DNA of 64,000 nucleotides from a virus (IMGVR_UViG_3300018065_000011:308163-372162); one strand, 5' to 3'. Positions 56,388 through 63,678 are shown, counted from the stretch's first letter. Translations and numbers: made by a program. The notes: generated by a model from the sequence alone, not told the origin.

Positions 56388-58085
56388 ATGCCACGAAAGC
56401 TCGGACGTAAGGAATTTCCCTCTGCCCACAGCGCCGACGACTTCACCTACCAGGGTCGTCCCGCGAAGGACCAGGACGACTTCGGCAGCGACGTTGGGCT
56501 CGCTGACATGAAGTGCGTCAACCAGTTTGGCAGCAACAACAACAAGTACTACCACGCTGGAGTGGTGAAGGCGTCGGACGGTTCGTGGTGGGTCTACTTG
56601 GAGTGGGGTCGCGTCAAGTCAGGCAAGTCATGGAACGGAGGGTTCACGGGACAGGACTTCCAGTTTTGGGCGTGTACGTCGGAGAGCGAAGCTCGCGAGG
56701 CTTTCGAGAAGCAGTGCCGCAGCAAGAACATCAAGCGGCTGGAGCAGAAGGACGGCATCTGGGTTGGTCGGAAGGGCAAGGATGGTTACGTCGTCCAGAA
56801 ACTCGCCACTCGTGAGAACGGGCTGCCCGATGCCTACACGATCAAGGATGCAAGCGGCGTTTCTGGCGAGAAGAAAGCCGCCAAGAAGAAGGCCACCAAG
56901 AAGACCGCGAAAGCGAGACCAACGCAGAGCTACCATCCGCAGGAAGTCAAGCTCGTACAGGATCTCGTTGGCGGTACTCAGACATACGTGCAGCGAGCCG
57001 TCACCGAATCCGGTGGCGTGACTCCGACGCTCGATGCCATCGAGGAGGTTCGGGATACGCTCATTCCGAAGGCGATGAAGCACATCGCTCGCGTGTCCAA
57101 GAACACGCCGCAGGGCGCGATGGCTCAGGCAGCCTACGATCACAGGCTGGCCGTTGCTTGCACGAAGGACAAGAAGCTACAGGAGCTTTCCAACTACGTG
57201 GCGTCTTTGGTACCGCGACCAGACCCAGGGCGGTCGGCGGACGCAGAAACGCGAGCACTGGCTACGGTGTTGTCGTCGGGCAACATTCTCACTCTACAGC
57301 AGGATCTCGATACGTTCGTGTCTGCGCTGGAGAATGAGGATTTCGACGTGGCCGATCAGAGGCAAGTCGTGGGCGTCGATGTGGACGCTCGCCTGAATGC
57401 GCAGGTTCGTTGGCTCGATCCCAAGGGCAAGATGGGCAAGTGGGTCGAGGCTACCTTCTGTGCGATGAGCAACAATCGCCACAGCCATCTGCGTGGGCGG
57501 CTGGTGATCAAGAACATCTTTTCGGTGGTACGGCCAGACCGCGATGCCAAGTTTGTGGCCGCGGTCAAGAAGGTGGCGAAGGCACGGAAGGGCAACTTCA
57601 GTCACTTCGCGCGCATGCAGCCGAGGCGGCGGCAAGACCTGTCGGATCTCTCAGATTTGGCGGCGCAAGCCAATGTGTTTTTGGGCATCCATGGAACGCG
57701 CGCAGTCAACGTGGCTCCCATCGTCCAGACTGACTTGCGGTTGCCTCGATCACTGCCGGGTGCTCTGCTCACGGGAGCGGCTTTCGGCCACGGGATCTAC
57801 GAAGCGACGGACTGGCGCAAGAGCCATGGCTACACGGGCCACTCTTCCTCCTATTGGGCGAGCGGCGGCACGATTCGAGGCCGGGGATGGTTCATGTTCC
57901 TTCAGGACGTGATCATGGGGCAGGCGTACATGTGTCGCTCGACGGGTTCGTGGTCCACGCCGCCGAACAAGTGCGACTCGGTTGCGGCCTATCCCGAGTT
58001 TTCCAGTGTCGTCAACGATGAGCACATCGTGTTCGATCCCCACTATCAGAGGATCAGGTACATCATCGAGGGCGACATCAAGTGA
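56388..58085 (+). CDS. WGR-domain PARP-type ADP-ribosyltransferase
   Basis: The predicted enzyme transfers ADP-ribose from NAD+ to a target. Residues about 45-140 form a WGR domain: YYHAGVV, then WWVYLEWGRVKSGKSW (W73, G74, R75). A Lys/Ala-rich linker follows (162-177). Residues about 183-300 are helical. Residues about 430-560 are the catalytic domain: FLGIHGTRAVN (H435, as in the PARP HGS motif), TGAAFGHGIYEATD (Y471), WRKSHGY with S479 and Y482 at the same spacing as in PARP1, and VVNDEHIVFDPHYQRIRYI with E545 in the NEYIVYD position. So the H-Y-E triad of polymerising PARPs is intact. WGR domains bind nicked or broken DNA in eukaryotic PARPs. It is full length at 565 residues and starts at ATG 56388 with AGAGGAACC upstream. 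It faces the HNH gene, which overlaps its last 40 bases. Confidence 0.85.
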   Translation: MPRKLGRKEFPSAHSADDFTYQGRPAKDQDDFGSDVGLADMKCVNQFGSNNNKYYHAGVVKASDGSWWVYLEWGRVKSGKSWNGGFTGQDFQFWACTSESEAREAFEKQCRSKNIKRLEQKDGIWVGRKGKDGYVVQKLATRENGLPDAYTIKDASGVSGEKKAAKKKATKKTAKARPTQSYHPQEVKLVQDLVGGTQTYVQRAVTESGGVTPTLDAIEEVRDTLIPKAMKHIARVSKNTPQGAMAQAAYDHRLAVACTKDKKLQELSNYVASLVPRPDPGRSADAETRALATVLSSGNILTLQQDLDTFVSALENEDFDVADQRQVVGVDVDARLNAQVRWLDPKGKMGKWVEATFCAMSNNRHSHLRGRLVIKNIFSVVRPDRDAKFVAAVKKVAKARKGNFSHFARMQPRRRQDLSDLSDLAAQANVFLGIHGTRAVNVAPIVQTDLRLPRSLPGALLTGAAFGHGIYEATDWRKSHGYTGHSSSYWASGGTIRGRGWFMFLQDVIMGQAYMCRSTGSWSTPPNKCDSVAAYPEFSSVVNDEHIVFDPHYQRIRYIIEGDIK

Positions 58086-59311
58086 TGCGCACGCACTCTG
58101 GCAGCCCAGCCAAGAAACTCTGCCAGGCTGAGGGTGTTCTTGGCGCGATTGCACGACGCACAGGATGGTACGACGTTATCGGGAACGTATCCTCGTGTGT
58201 TGTCTATGCGGTCGACTCCCAAAGCTGGGTTGTCTCCACAGTAGGCACAAGGAGAACGAAACAGAGCCACGCAAAAAGCGCTGTCGAGAGCGAATTCGTA
58301 GCCACGGTTGCTTGCGCTCCACTTGCATTTTCTGAGTCGCTTTCGCTCCGCAGGCGTGGGTGCAGAGGTCGAGGGCGAGACAACGGGGCTCCAGTCATTC
58401 AATGGTACAATTCGAGATATCCACTGAAGGAATTCTTTGACCGACTTGGTTCCTTTTGCGAGATTGCAGGTTTTGCAGCAGGGTACGATGTTGTTTTTGA
58501 CGTAGCCCAGACGATTGTCCAATCGGTCGATTCCGTTGCAGCGGTAGAAACCGTAGAGCGACGTTCTGCTCACAATTCGAGGTTTCGCCCCGCAGTAGTG
58601 GCACGTTTGTTTGAACAGGGTCTCAGCTTCAATGAGCGAGATCTCGAATGGCAGGTTCCGTTTGCGTGCGTTTTTGAGGTAACCGTAGAATACATTGTTG
58701 CGGACGGAGACTCCGAAAGGTTTGCGGGCAGTTTCATCGCGGAGGCAGCCACAACTGCGCGTTGTTCCTTTGTACAAGGTCGAAGACCCCACCAAAGTCT
58801 CTCTGCCGCAGTCGCACCGACAACGATAGGCCCAACCAGGGCCGGATTTGGGCCGGATTTTCTCAAGAACAGTGAGTCGCCCAAATCGGGTGCCGGACGG
58901 GATCGTCGGCGATCGAACACAGCCACAGCTTTTGACCGATCCCGAGCGAAGGCTCCCTGGGAGCACGACGGTTTCATTCCCACAGTCGCATCGGCAACGA
59001 AACGCCGTCTGGTGTTTTCCCGAAGCCGAGGTTTGGGTGACGGGCTTCAGAACTATGAGGTTTGCAAATCTTTTGCCAACGAGATCTGCTTTGCGGCTAC
59101 AGCCGCAGCTTCGGGTTCGGGGAAGGTTGCCTCGTGTAACCCAGTGCTCTTTGCCACAATCGCACCTGCACAAACACTGGGCAGGAAACGAACCTTTCTT
59201 TCCTTGAAACTCAGCAATGACTACGAGGTTTCCGTGACGTTGCCCAACCAATGTTCCCGGTCGGTCCTTCGGCAGTTGGCGCCCTCGGGTCTTTGCAACG
59301 CTGGGTTTCAT
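58046..59311 (-). CDS. HNH endonuclease with three zinc-ribbon repeats
   Basis: The gene is on the opposite strand to all its neighbours. Numbered from ATG 59311, three repeats of about 50 residues (near 20-71, 76-131, 137-189) each have a G.R.G.L.V start and CRCDCG then SCGC, a DNA-binding zinc-ribbon layout common in phage homing nucleases. Two HNH units follow. The first has CHYCG, CNGIDRLDN and GYVKNNIVPCCKTCNLAKG (about 237-287). The second has CAYCG, GVDRIDNTRGYVPDNVVP and CASCNRAKN (about 355-392). ATG 59311 is chosen because a TGGTATAAT extended -10 lies 14 bases upstream; an in-frame ATG at 59353 is upstream of that promoter. Free-standing HNH genes of this type are usually selfish homing elements. 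A role in genome packaging or exclusion is less likely. Confidence 0.85.
   Translation of the reverse strand: MKPSVAKTRGRQLPKDRPGTLVGQRHGNLVVIAEFQGKKGSFPAQCLCRCDCGKEHWVTRGNLPRTRSCGCSRKADLVGKRFANLIVLKPVTQTSASGKHQTAFRCRCDCGNETVVLPGSLRSGSVKSCGCVRSPTIPSGTRFGRLTVLEKIRPKSGPGWAYRCRCDCGRETLVGSSTLYKGTTRSCGCLRDETARKPFGVSVRNNVFYGYLKNARKRNLPFEISLIEAETLFKQTCHYCGAKPRIVSRTSLYGFYRCNGIDRLDNRLGYVKNNIVPCCKTCNLAKGTKSVKEFLQWISRIVPLNDWSPVVSPSTSAPTPAERKRLRKCKWSASNRGYEFALDSAFCVALFRSPCAYCGDNPALGVDRIDNTRGYVPDNVVPSCASCNRAKNTLSLAEFLGWAARVRAHHLMSPSMMYLIL
58077..58087 (+). repeat. Direct repeat ATCAAGTGATG, left copy
   Basis: The end of the PARP-like gene and the start of the gene at 59431 share ATCAAGTGATG (58077-58087 and 59423-59433), each preceded within a few bases by GGGCGA. 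In both cases the repeat contains a stop and the following ATG context. The pair flanks the HNH gene and could mark its insertion. Confidence 0.35.
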
Positions 59312-59324
59312 TCCGTTGTTGCAG

Positions 59325-59333
59325 ATTATACCA
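59325..59333 (-). promoter_or_regulatory. Extended -10 promoter for the HNH gene
   Basis: On the - strand the sequence is TGGTATAAT, a perfect TGn plus TATAAT. Transcription would begin about 7 bases downstream, leaving a very short leader before ATG 59311. No clear -35 hexamer is seen at the usual distance, as expected for extended -10 promoters. It is host sigma-70-like, unlike the other elements in the window. Confidence 0.5.
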
Positions 59334-59345
59334 GGGGAGACACTG

Positions 59346-59411
59346 ATGAGCATTTTCCGGGTAGGCGGCGAAGCACGTGTGAACGAAGGGCGGAACGAAT
59401 CGCCGGGGTGA
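59346..59411 (+). CDS. Possible 21-residue peptide upstream of a small gene
   Basis: ATG 59346 has a good ribosome site, AGGGGAGA, five bases upstream. The peptide begins MSIFRVGGEARVNEG and ends 19 bases before ATG 59431. It may be a leader peptide, or the remnant of a gene disrupted when the HNH gene arrived. Coding status is uncertain. Confidence 0.25.
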   Translation: MSIFRVGGEARVNEGRNESPG

Positions 59412-59430
59412 CGGGCGAGGAGATCAAGTG

Positions 59431-59640
59431 ATGTATCTCGACAAGAAAACGAGCGACAAGGATCAGATGAAGAACCCGGCTCCCTTTGGGCCGGGCTTCT
59501 CGGAGGATCAGATCAAGGAGGCGGCGACGATGGAAGTGTGGGCAACGGGTTTCTCTGATCCTGGTCCCGATTACTGCGAGTTTCGGCTGTTCGATGCCGA
59601 TGGCAAGCGTATTGCGACCCGGCGAGTAGACGGGTACTAG
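59431..59640 (+). CDS. Small unknown protein (69 aa)
   Basis: ATG 59431 has GAGGAGA about 8 bases upstream; a GTG one codon earlier is in frame but less likely. The peptide has a basic polar N-terminus (DKKTSDKDQMKNPAPF), then helix-like SEDQIKEAATMEVWATG, and a beta-hairpin end (CEFRLFDADGKRIATRR). No family is recognised. The LFDADG turn resembles the LLDADG in the small gene at 55534, but the rest does not match. Confidence 0.45.
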   Translation: MYLDKKTSDKDQMKNPAPFGPGFSEDQIKEAATMEVWATGFSDPGPDYCEFRLFDADGKRIATRRVDGY

Positions 59641-59711
59641 AAGGTTTGATTTTTGGCGTATTATCCTCACAGACAACAACCAACTTGGGCCACGATCCAA
59701 GGAGAAAGAAA

Positions 59712-60521
59712 ATGACAAACGCAACCTCCACGAAGGAAGCAGTCAAGGACAGCGGAAACTGGCGCGATGCAGTGGTCGATATCGTCGGCTACTACACGTC
59801 CAACAACTTGTGCTTTTCGTCAGGCGAGATCGCCGCGGAGTTGAGAACGCATCGGACGGATCTCAGGTTTTCGGTCCTCAATCTGGGCGAGTACGTGCGC
59901 GACCTGTTCTACAACGGTGCGATCAACTACACCGACGATGACGGCGACAGTCAGCAGGCTGTCCAGGCATCAAGGACAACCTCGGGAACCGGCCGCACTC
60001 CGGCTGGGAGGCTCGTATTCGTGTACGGCCCAGAGGCGGCCGAAGCGAACGCTCACGACTTCGAGGTTGACATTCCCAATCCTGGGGCTCCGGCAACCGC
60101 TGCCGCCAGCCCGATCAAGCCGAAGGGCGGCTACCCGACCGCTGTCGATGGCGACGATGATGAGGATGACGACGGCACGGCCATGACGGCCAGCGACAAG
60201 CTGGGGTCAGGCGAGTTTCAGGCGACGGTGCATGTGGACAAGCGCCTGTGCATCACACGGCCGATCTTCGACAAATTCATTCAGGCGTCGGGCAAGACGC
60301 TTCGTGGCGGCGACTCGGTGTACATCGTGCTGAGCGACGATGAAGCTCGTATCACTATCGATGACCCGAACGATGATGACGCTGTGACCTACGATCTCAG
60401 CAAGGAGAGGGGTCGGGTGCTGTTCCGCCGCAAGAGCAATGAGTTTGCTCCCGGCGATCACTACAAGGTCACAGTGGCGGCAGCGGCTTTGGTCGTTGAT
60501 CTCAGCGCTCCGCTCGACTAG
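59712..60521 (+). CDS. Unknown protein with N-terminal winged-helix-like region
   Basis: ATG 59712 is set by AAGGAGA six bases upstream; the frame is open 22 codons further up but lacks any ribosome site. Of 269 residues, about 15-85 are helical with a DNA-binding look (WRDAVVDIVGYYTSN, SSGEIAAELRTHR, NLGEYVRDLFYNGAI), resembling a helix-turn-helix that reads groups of genes. Residues about 90-170 are a low-complexity linker with an acidic run (DGDDDEDDDG). The C-terminal 100 residues form a beta domain (GEFQATVHVDKRLCI, YIVLSDDEARITIDD). A single-stranded-DNA-binding or regulatory role is possible but unproven. A degenerate version of the 30-nt element may lie at 59634-59660. Confidence 0.5.
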   Translation: MTNATSTKEAVKDSGNWRDAVVDIVGYYTSNNLCFSSGEIAAELRTHRTDLRFSVLNLGEYVRDLFYNGAINYTDDDGDSQQAVQASRTTSGTGRTPAGRLVFVYGPEAAEANAHDFEVDIPNPGAPATAAASPIKPKGGYPTAVDGDDDEDDDGTAMTASDKLGSGEFQATVHVDKRLCITRPIFDKFIQASGKTLRGGDSVYIVLSDDEARITIDDPNDDDAVTYDLSKERGRVLFRRKSNEFAPGDHYKVTVAAAALVVDLSAPLD

Positions 60522-60679
60522 GCTGTCACGAAGGACCAGCGGGCGGTGTCCCTGGCAATGGAACACCTGACAAGCCGAACAACACCCGCAGCCGCGCCAC
60601 GTGAAACGGGAGTCCTCGGCCCCTTGCCTTCCAGGGGGATTCCAGCGAGCCCGAGGAAGCGGGGGCGCGGGCTTTCAGG
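60522..60679 (+). other. Intergenic region with nested inverted repeats
   Basis: No gene is visible in these 158 bases. TCCTCGG (60613-60619) pairs with CCGAGGA (60651-60657), enclosing CCCCT (60620-60624) and AGGGG (60633-60637). Downstream AGCCCG pairs with CGGGCT just before element C. There is no T-run and no tRNA-like T-arm. It could be a structured leader or trailer RNA. Confidence 0.3.
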
Positions 60680-60709
60680 TGTAAACTCCTCGGCTGATTT
60701 CGCGTAGAG
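60680..60709 (+). promoter_or_regulatory. 30-nt conserved element, copy C
   Basis: This third ungapped copy has GTAAACT at the left and CGCGTAGAG at the right, ending five bases before ATG 60715. With copy A it shares GTAGAG(A/G)GGTC, which here doubles as ribosome site. It heads the cluster that contains the GroEL-like gene. Confidence 0.55.
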
Positions 60710-60714
60710 AGGTC

Positions 60715-60969
60715 ATGGGCAAACTATCTCCCATAGACCAAGCAACACAGCAGGAACGTCTGCGGTGTGCGGCTCAGATCTGCGAAGGCTGTCGTCAGCA
60801 CGGCAAGCCGTTCTGGCGTGAAGGAGACGGCGGAGACAAGTACGCGCAACACCCACCCTACGAGGTATTCGTGTACGGGGATACGGGCTACCAAGTAACT
60901 TGTCTTGCTGAGAGGATCTGGGAGGTAGAGCTAGAGGAGGGAGAGAACGATGGCAGTCCTCAGTCGTGA
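60715..60969 (+). CDS. Small Cys-rich unknown protein (84 aa)
   Basis: ATG 60715 follows the ribosome site AGAGGTC. The peptide has RCAAQICEGCRQHGKPFW, in which three Cys and a His lie within about 13 residues, a possible metal site. An aromatic middle (PYEVFVYGDTGYQVTC) and an acidic tail (ERIWEVELEEGEND) follow. No family is recognised. Its last 20 bases overlap the next small gene. Confidence 0.45.
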   Translation: MGKLSPIDQATQQERLRCAAQICEGCRQHGKPFWREGDGGDKYAQHPPYEVFVYGDTGYQVTCLAERIWEVELEEGENDGSPQS

Positions 60970-61021
60970 CAAGGCGCGTAAGGCAAGGGCACGAAAGCAC
61001 GCGAAGCGTGTGTGGTGTTGA
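60950..61021 (+). CDS. Very small basic peptide (23 aa)
   Basis: ATG 60950 has a very strong ribosome site, GAGGAGGGAGAG, 4 bases upstream. The peptide begins MAVLSRDKARKARARKHAK, with nine Lys/Arg in that stretch, and ends RVWC. Such short, highly basic peptides may bind nucleic acid or host enzymes. The start context supports translation, but the length leaves it uncertain. Confidence 0.4.
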   Translation: MAVLSRDKARKARARKHAKRVWC

Positions 61022-61026
61022 CTCTC

Positions 61027-61257
61027 ATGGATGAAGACCAACTGGTGGTGATCGATGAGAAGCCGTTTGTTGTCACCAAGAACGAAGACGGCGATGACAT
61101 CGCGATTCCGGTGGACGACAACTACGCTCTTGTTCGCATTCGTGAGGCAGAGAGCAACGCTGAAATTGCCAAGACAAAACGAACCAAACACCGAGCAGAC
61201 GCTCTGGTGTGGGTTGTGTTCTTTGCTGGTCTTTTCTCGTGGTGCGTACTGACGTGA
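61027..61257 (+). CDS. Small tail-anchored membrane protein (76 aa)
   Basis: ATG 61027 is preferred as a re-initiation start six bases after the basic peptide's stop; an in-frame GTG at 61012 is an alternative. The peptide is acidic (EKPFVVTKNEDGDDIAIPVDD), then helical, and ends in LVWVVFFAGLFSWCVLT, a single C-terminal membrane segment, so the soluble part faces the cytoplasm. No family is recognised. Confidence 0.45.
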   Translation: MDEDQLVVIDEKPFVVTKNEDGDDIAIPVDDNYALVRIREAESNAEIAKTKRTKHRADALVWVVFFAGLFSWCVLT

Positions 61258-61285
61258 AGAATCCAGCCGCGGGTAGAGTAGCAGT

Positions 61286-62860
61286 GTGCGGCACGCTGCT
61301 CCCGTTCGTGTAGAACAGAGACGCGACAATCTCGTCAAGGGGGCGCTTCATCTCGCTCGCGCAGTGAAGGTCGCCTATGGCCCTCGCGGCGGCACGGTTC
61401 TGATCGCACGTCGGTCGCCGCACGATATCCTGACGACCCGCGATGGCATGACGATTGCCTGTGAAGTCATCCCTCCGCATCGGGTTGAGCGTCTCGGAGC
61501 TTCCGCTCTCCGACAAGCTGCGATTCGCGTCAACGAGGAAGTGGGGGACGGGACGAGCACGGCGATTCTGATCGCCGCCAGGCTCATCGAGATCGGACAC
61601 AAGCACATTACGGCTGGGCACGATGCTGCCCTTTTCGTCCAGTCTCTTCGCCGCATGGCTTCTTGCACGCGTTCTCTCGATGCCTTGAAGATCGAAGTCA
61701 CGGACAAGAAGATGCTGGAGCATCTGGCGCTGCACACGACGCGAGGCGACAAAGAGATCGCCTGGGCATTGGCTGAGGCTTCCATGCTCGTTGGGAAGAC
61801 GGGGATGGTCGTGGTGGAGGATGGAAAGGGCGTCGAGGTAGAGATCGTTCCCAAGCAAGGGATGGAGCTAGACAAGGGCTGGGAGTCGTCTGACTTCTCC
61901 TCGGACGGACCATGGCAACAAGACGTGTGCCTCGTAGCCGTGGTCAATGGGACGGTGACGGAGTTTGGTGACATCGCTCCCATGATGGAGGCTGCTTCCC
62001 AGGTCGGTCCCGGCAACCTGCCTCTACTCGTCATCAGCCGCGGCATCTACGGTGAGGCGCTTCAAACGATGGTCACGAACCATCGCAAGGATGTGCTCCA
62101 CTGCTGCGCAGTGCGATGCCCAGGGTACGGCCCGAAGCAACGGGCCTGGATGGACGACTTGGCTGCGCTGACCCAGGCGACGGTGGTCGAGCCGAAGATG
62201 AACATGAGGCTCAAGGACTTCGACTCCGGCTGGCTTGGCTCCGTTCAACAGGTGACGGCTACTGCCGACGACGCAACGCTCGTGTGTTTTGATGACGCCT
62301 ACGAAAGCATCGAAAACCGAGTCAACGTTTTGCGCGGGGAACGTGAACGTTCGGAGTCGGCCCACGATCGCGAAAAGCTCACCGAACGTATCGCCAAACT
62401 CACGGATGGCTTCTGTCTGCTCCGGGTCGGAGGGGTCACGGAAGCTGCGGCGAAGGAGCGTCGAGGCCGCATCGAGGACGCGCTTCACGCGGTGCGGGCA
62501 GCGCTCACAAGTGGGGTCGTGCCGGGTGCGGGAATGGCGTATTTGTGGCTAGCGGAGAAGGTGAAGGAAGGCAGCCCAGGTCTGGCCGCTCAGGCGCTCT
62601 ACGAGGCTCTCAGAGAGCCTGTGAGGGCGTTGGCGCATAACACGGGGGGCGAACCCTCGGTGATTCTCCAGGGGCTCCAGGCGGCCCAGAAGCCCTGGTA
62701 CGGATGGGATGCACAGACGCGCAAATACCGCGATTTGGCAGCCGAACCTGCATTGGTCGATCCTCTCGGGCTCGTGCGGGTGGTGGTGGAAGCGGCCGTG
62801 TCCGTGGCGTCAACTCTCTTGACGGCAGACGTGGCAATCACGAAGGTTGGTGACCCATGA
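61286..62860 (+). CDS. groEL: GroEL-type chaperonin (524 aa)
   Basis: This is a group I chaperonin subunit: ATP-driven folding of substrate proteins in a double-ring cage. The ATP-site motifs are present: VAYGPRGGTVLI (31-40), TTRDGM (D53) and GDGTSTA (87-93). D398 in RRGRIEDALHAVRA aligns with the Asp needed for ATP hydrolysis, followed by SGVVPGAGMAYLW. The apical region is complete (MELDKGWESSDFSSDGPW, LLVISRGIYGEALQTMV, CPGYGPKQRAWMDDLAALT), and the intermediate hinges are seen. At 524 residues it is slightly shorter than bacterial GroEL (about 548) and lacks the GGM-repeat tail. Start GTG 61286 gives MRHAAPVRVEQRRDNLVKGA, matching the usual N-terminal helix. No GroES is seen in the window. 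It overlaps the next gene as ATGA. A role in folding large virion proteins is inferred; a few jumbo phages are known to encode similar chaperonins. Confidence 0.92.
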   Translation: MRHAAPVRVEQRRDNLVKGALHLARAVKVAYGPRGGTVLIARRSPHDILTTRDGMTIACEVIPPHRVERLGASALRQAAIRVNEEVGDGTSTAILIAARLIEIGHKHITAGHDAALFVQSLRRMASCTRSLDALKIEVTDKKMLEHLALHTTRGDKEIAWALAEASMLVGKTGMVVVEDGKGVEVEIVPKQGMELDKGWESSDFSSDGPWQQDVCLVAVVNGTVTEFGDIAPMMEAASQVGPGNLPLLVISRGIYGEALQTMVTNHRKDVLHCCAVRCPGYGPKQRAWMDDLAALTQATVVEPKMNMRLKDFDSGWLGSVQQVTATADDATLVCFDDAYESIENRVNVLRGERERSESAHDREKLTERIAKLTDGFCLLRVGGVTEAAAKERRGRIEDALHAVRAALTSGVVPGAGMAYLWLAEKVKEGSPGLAAQALYEALREPVRALAHNTGGEPSVILQGLQAAQKPWYGWDAQTRKYRDLAAEPALVDPLGLVRVVVEAAVSVASTLLTADVAITKVGDP

Positions 62861-63678
62861 CCCTCGCGCGAACCAAGCTCGTACAGTATCGCACGGCGAG
62901 CATCACACCCGACTTGACCGAGATCCTGCGCAAGCTGGAAACGCGCGCTGCCGAACACGGCAACTTGAAGATCCAGTTTTCCAGCACGAGCAAGAATTCG
63001 CATGGTTGGGATGTGCTGCGTGTGACTCCAGGCCCGACAGGATGCGCACCCGAATGGTCGATGGTTCCTGGCGGTCGAGAGGTCTATCTTCGCTGCGAAT
63101 TTATCGAGGATGACGGTGAAGAAGAGACCCGTCGAAACCGTGAGCTAAACGTGCTCTGGGGGTTCGCTGTTCCTCTTGGGCTCACACCTTGGCTCCGGTA
63201 TCCGCTTCCGGGCAAAGGCGATGACGTGTTTCACTATCTGGGGCCGTGGCAGATCCTTTACGACCATCTGCTCAGCGTTGGTCGTGGTGAGGAAGCGTGG
63301 CCTTCGGTGGCTTGCGCGGCTCAGGTTGATGTTGGCGCATGGACTGGGAATCACCCATTGGAGCGCTTTGTCCAGTCCCAGCTACATCGGATGGGCGTCA
63401 ATTGTGGTCCCGTAGACGGCATCGTGGGACCGGTGACTTCGACGGCGATTCAACGTGTTGGCTTGCACGCGCGGCCCTTGACGGAAGTGGCCCAAAAGCT
63501 CCTCGCCATGCAGCGCCCGCAACCTCCCGAGACGGGTGAGGAGTGCGTGGGGCATATCATCGTACCTGGGAAGAATCTGTCTATAGTTTGCTCTGGTCAA
63601 GTGGCAGCGACACGGACAGCAACAGGCGCGGCTTTGGGGATTGAAGGCCCTGGCCGAGTCATCGTGGACATCCCATGA
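62857..63678 (+). CDS. Protein with peptidoglycan-binding-like motif
   Basis: ATG 62857 overlaps the chaperonin stop by four bases, so the two are co-translated. Of 273 residues, the N-terminal 160 are unrecognised (beta-rich, with WDVLRVTPGPTG, VYLRCEFIEDDGEEE and WGFAVPLGL). Residues about 168-203 (FVQSQLHRMGVNCGPVDGIV, then GPVTSTAIQRVGL) match the PG_binding_1 pattern LQ..G...G..DG..G..T..AI. There is no signal peptide or catalytic domain, so a virion or endolysin accessory role is possible. The coupling with a chaperonin is unusual. Confidence 0.6.
   Translation: MTLARTKLVQYRTASITPDLTEILRKLETRAAEHGNLKIQFSSTSKNSHGWDVLRVTPGPTGCAPEWSMVPGGREVYLRCEFIEDDGEEETRRNRELNVLWGFAVPLGLTPWLRYPLPGKGDDVFHYLGPWQILYDHLLSVGRGEEAWPSVACAAQVDVGAWTGNHPLERFVQSQLHRMGVNCGPVDGIVGPVTSTAIQRVGLHARPLTEVAQKLLAMQRPQPPETGEECVGHIIVPGKNLSIVCSGQVAATRTATGAALGIEGPGRVIVDIP

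Noticed and set aside
58082-59431. 449-codon + strand frame opposite the HNH gene
   Set aside because: The - strand product has clear zinc-ribbon and HNH motifs; the + frame has none and is a complement shadow. Only its last part, near 59346, may be separately coding in another frame.
60522-60714. tRNA or terminator in the gap before element C
   Set aside because: No T-arm, anticodon arm or acceptor fold, and no T-run after any stem.
61245-61280. Possible further copy of the 30-nt element before the chaperonin gene
   Set aside because: GTAGAG is present but GCGTAGAG is interrupted by two bases and the GT.AACT part is not matched at the right distance.
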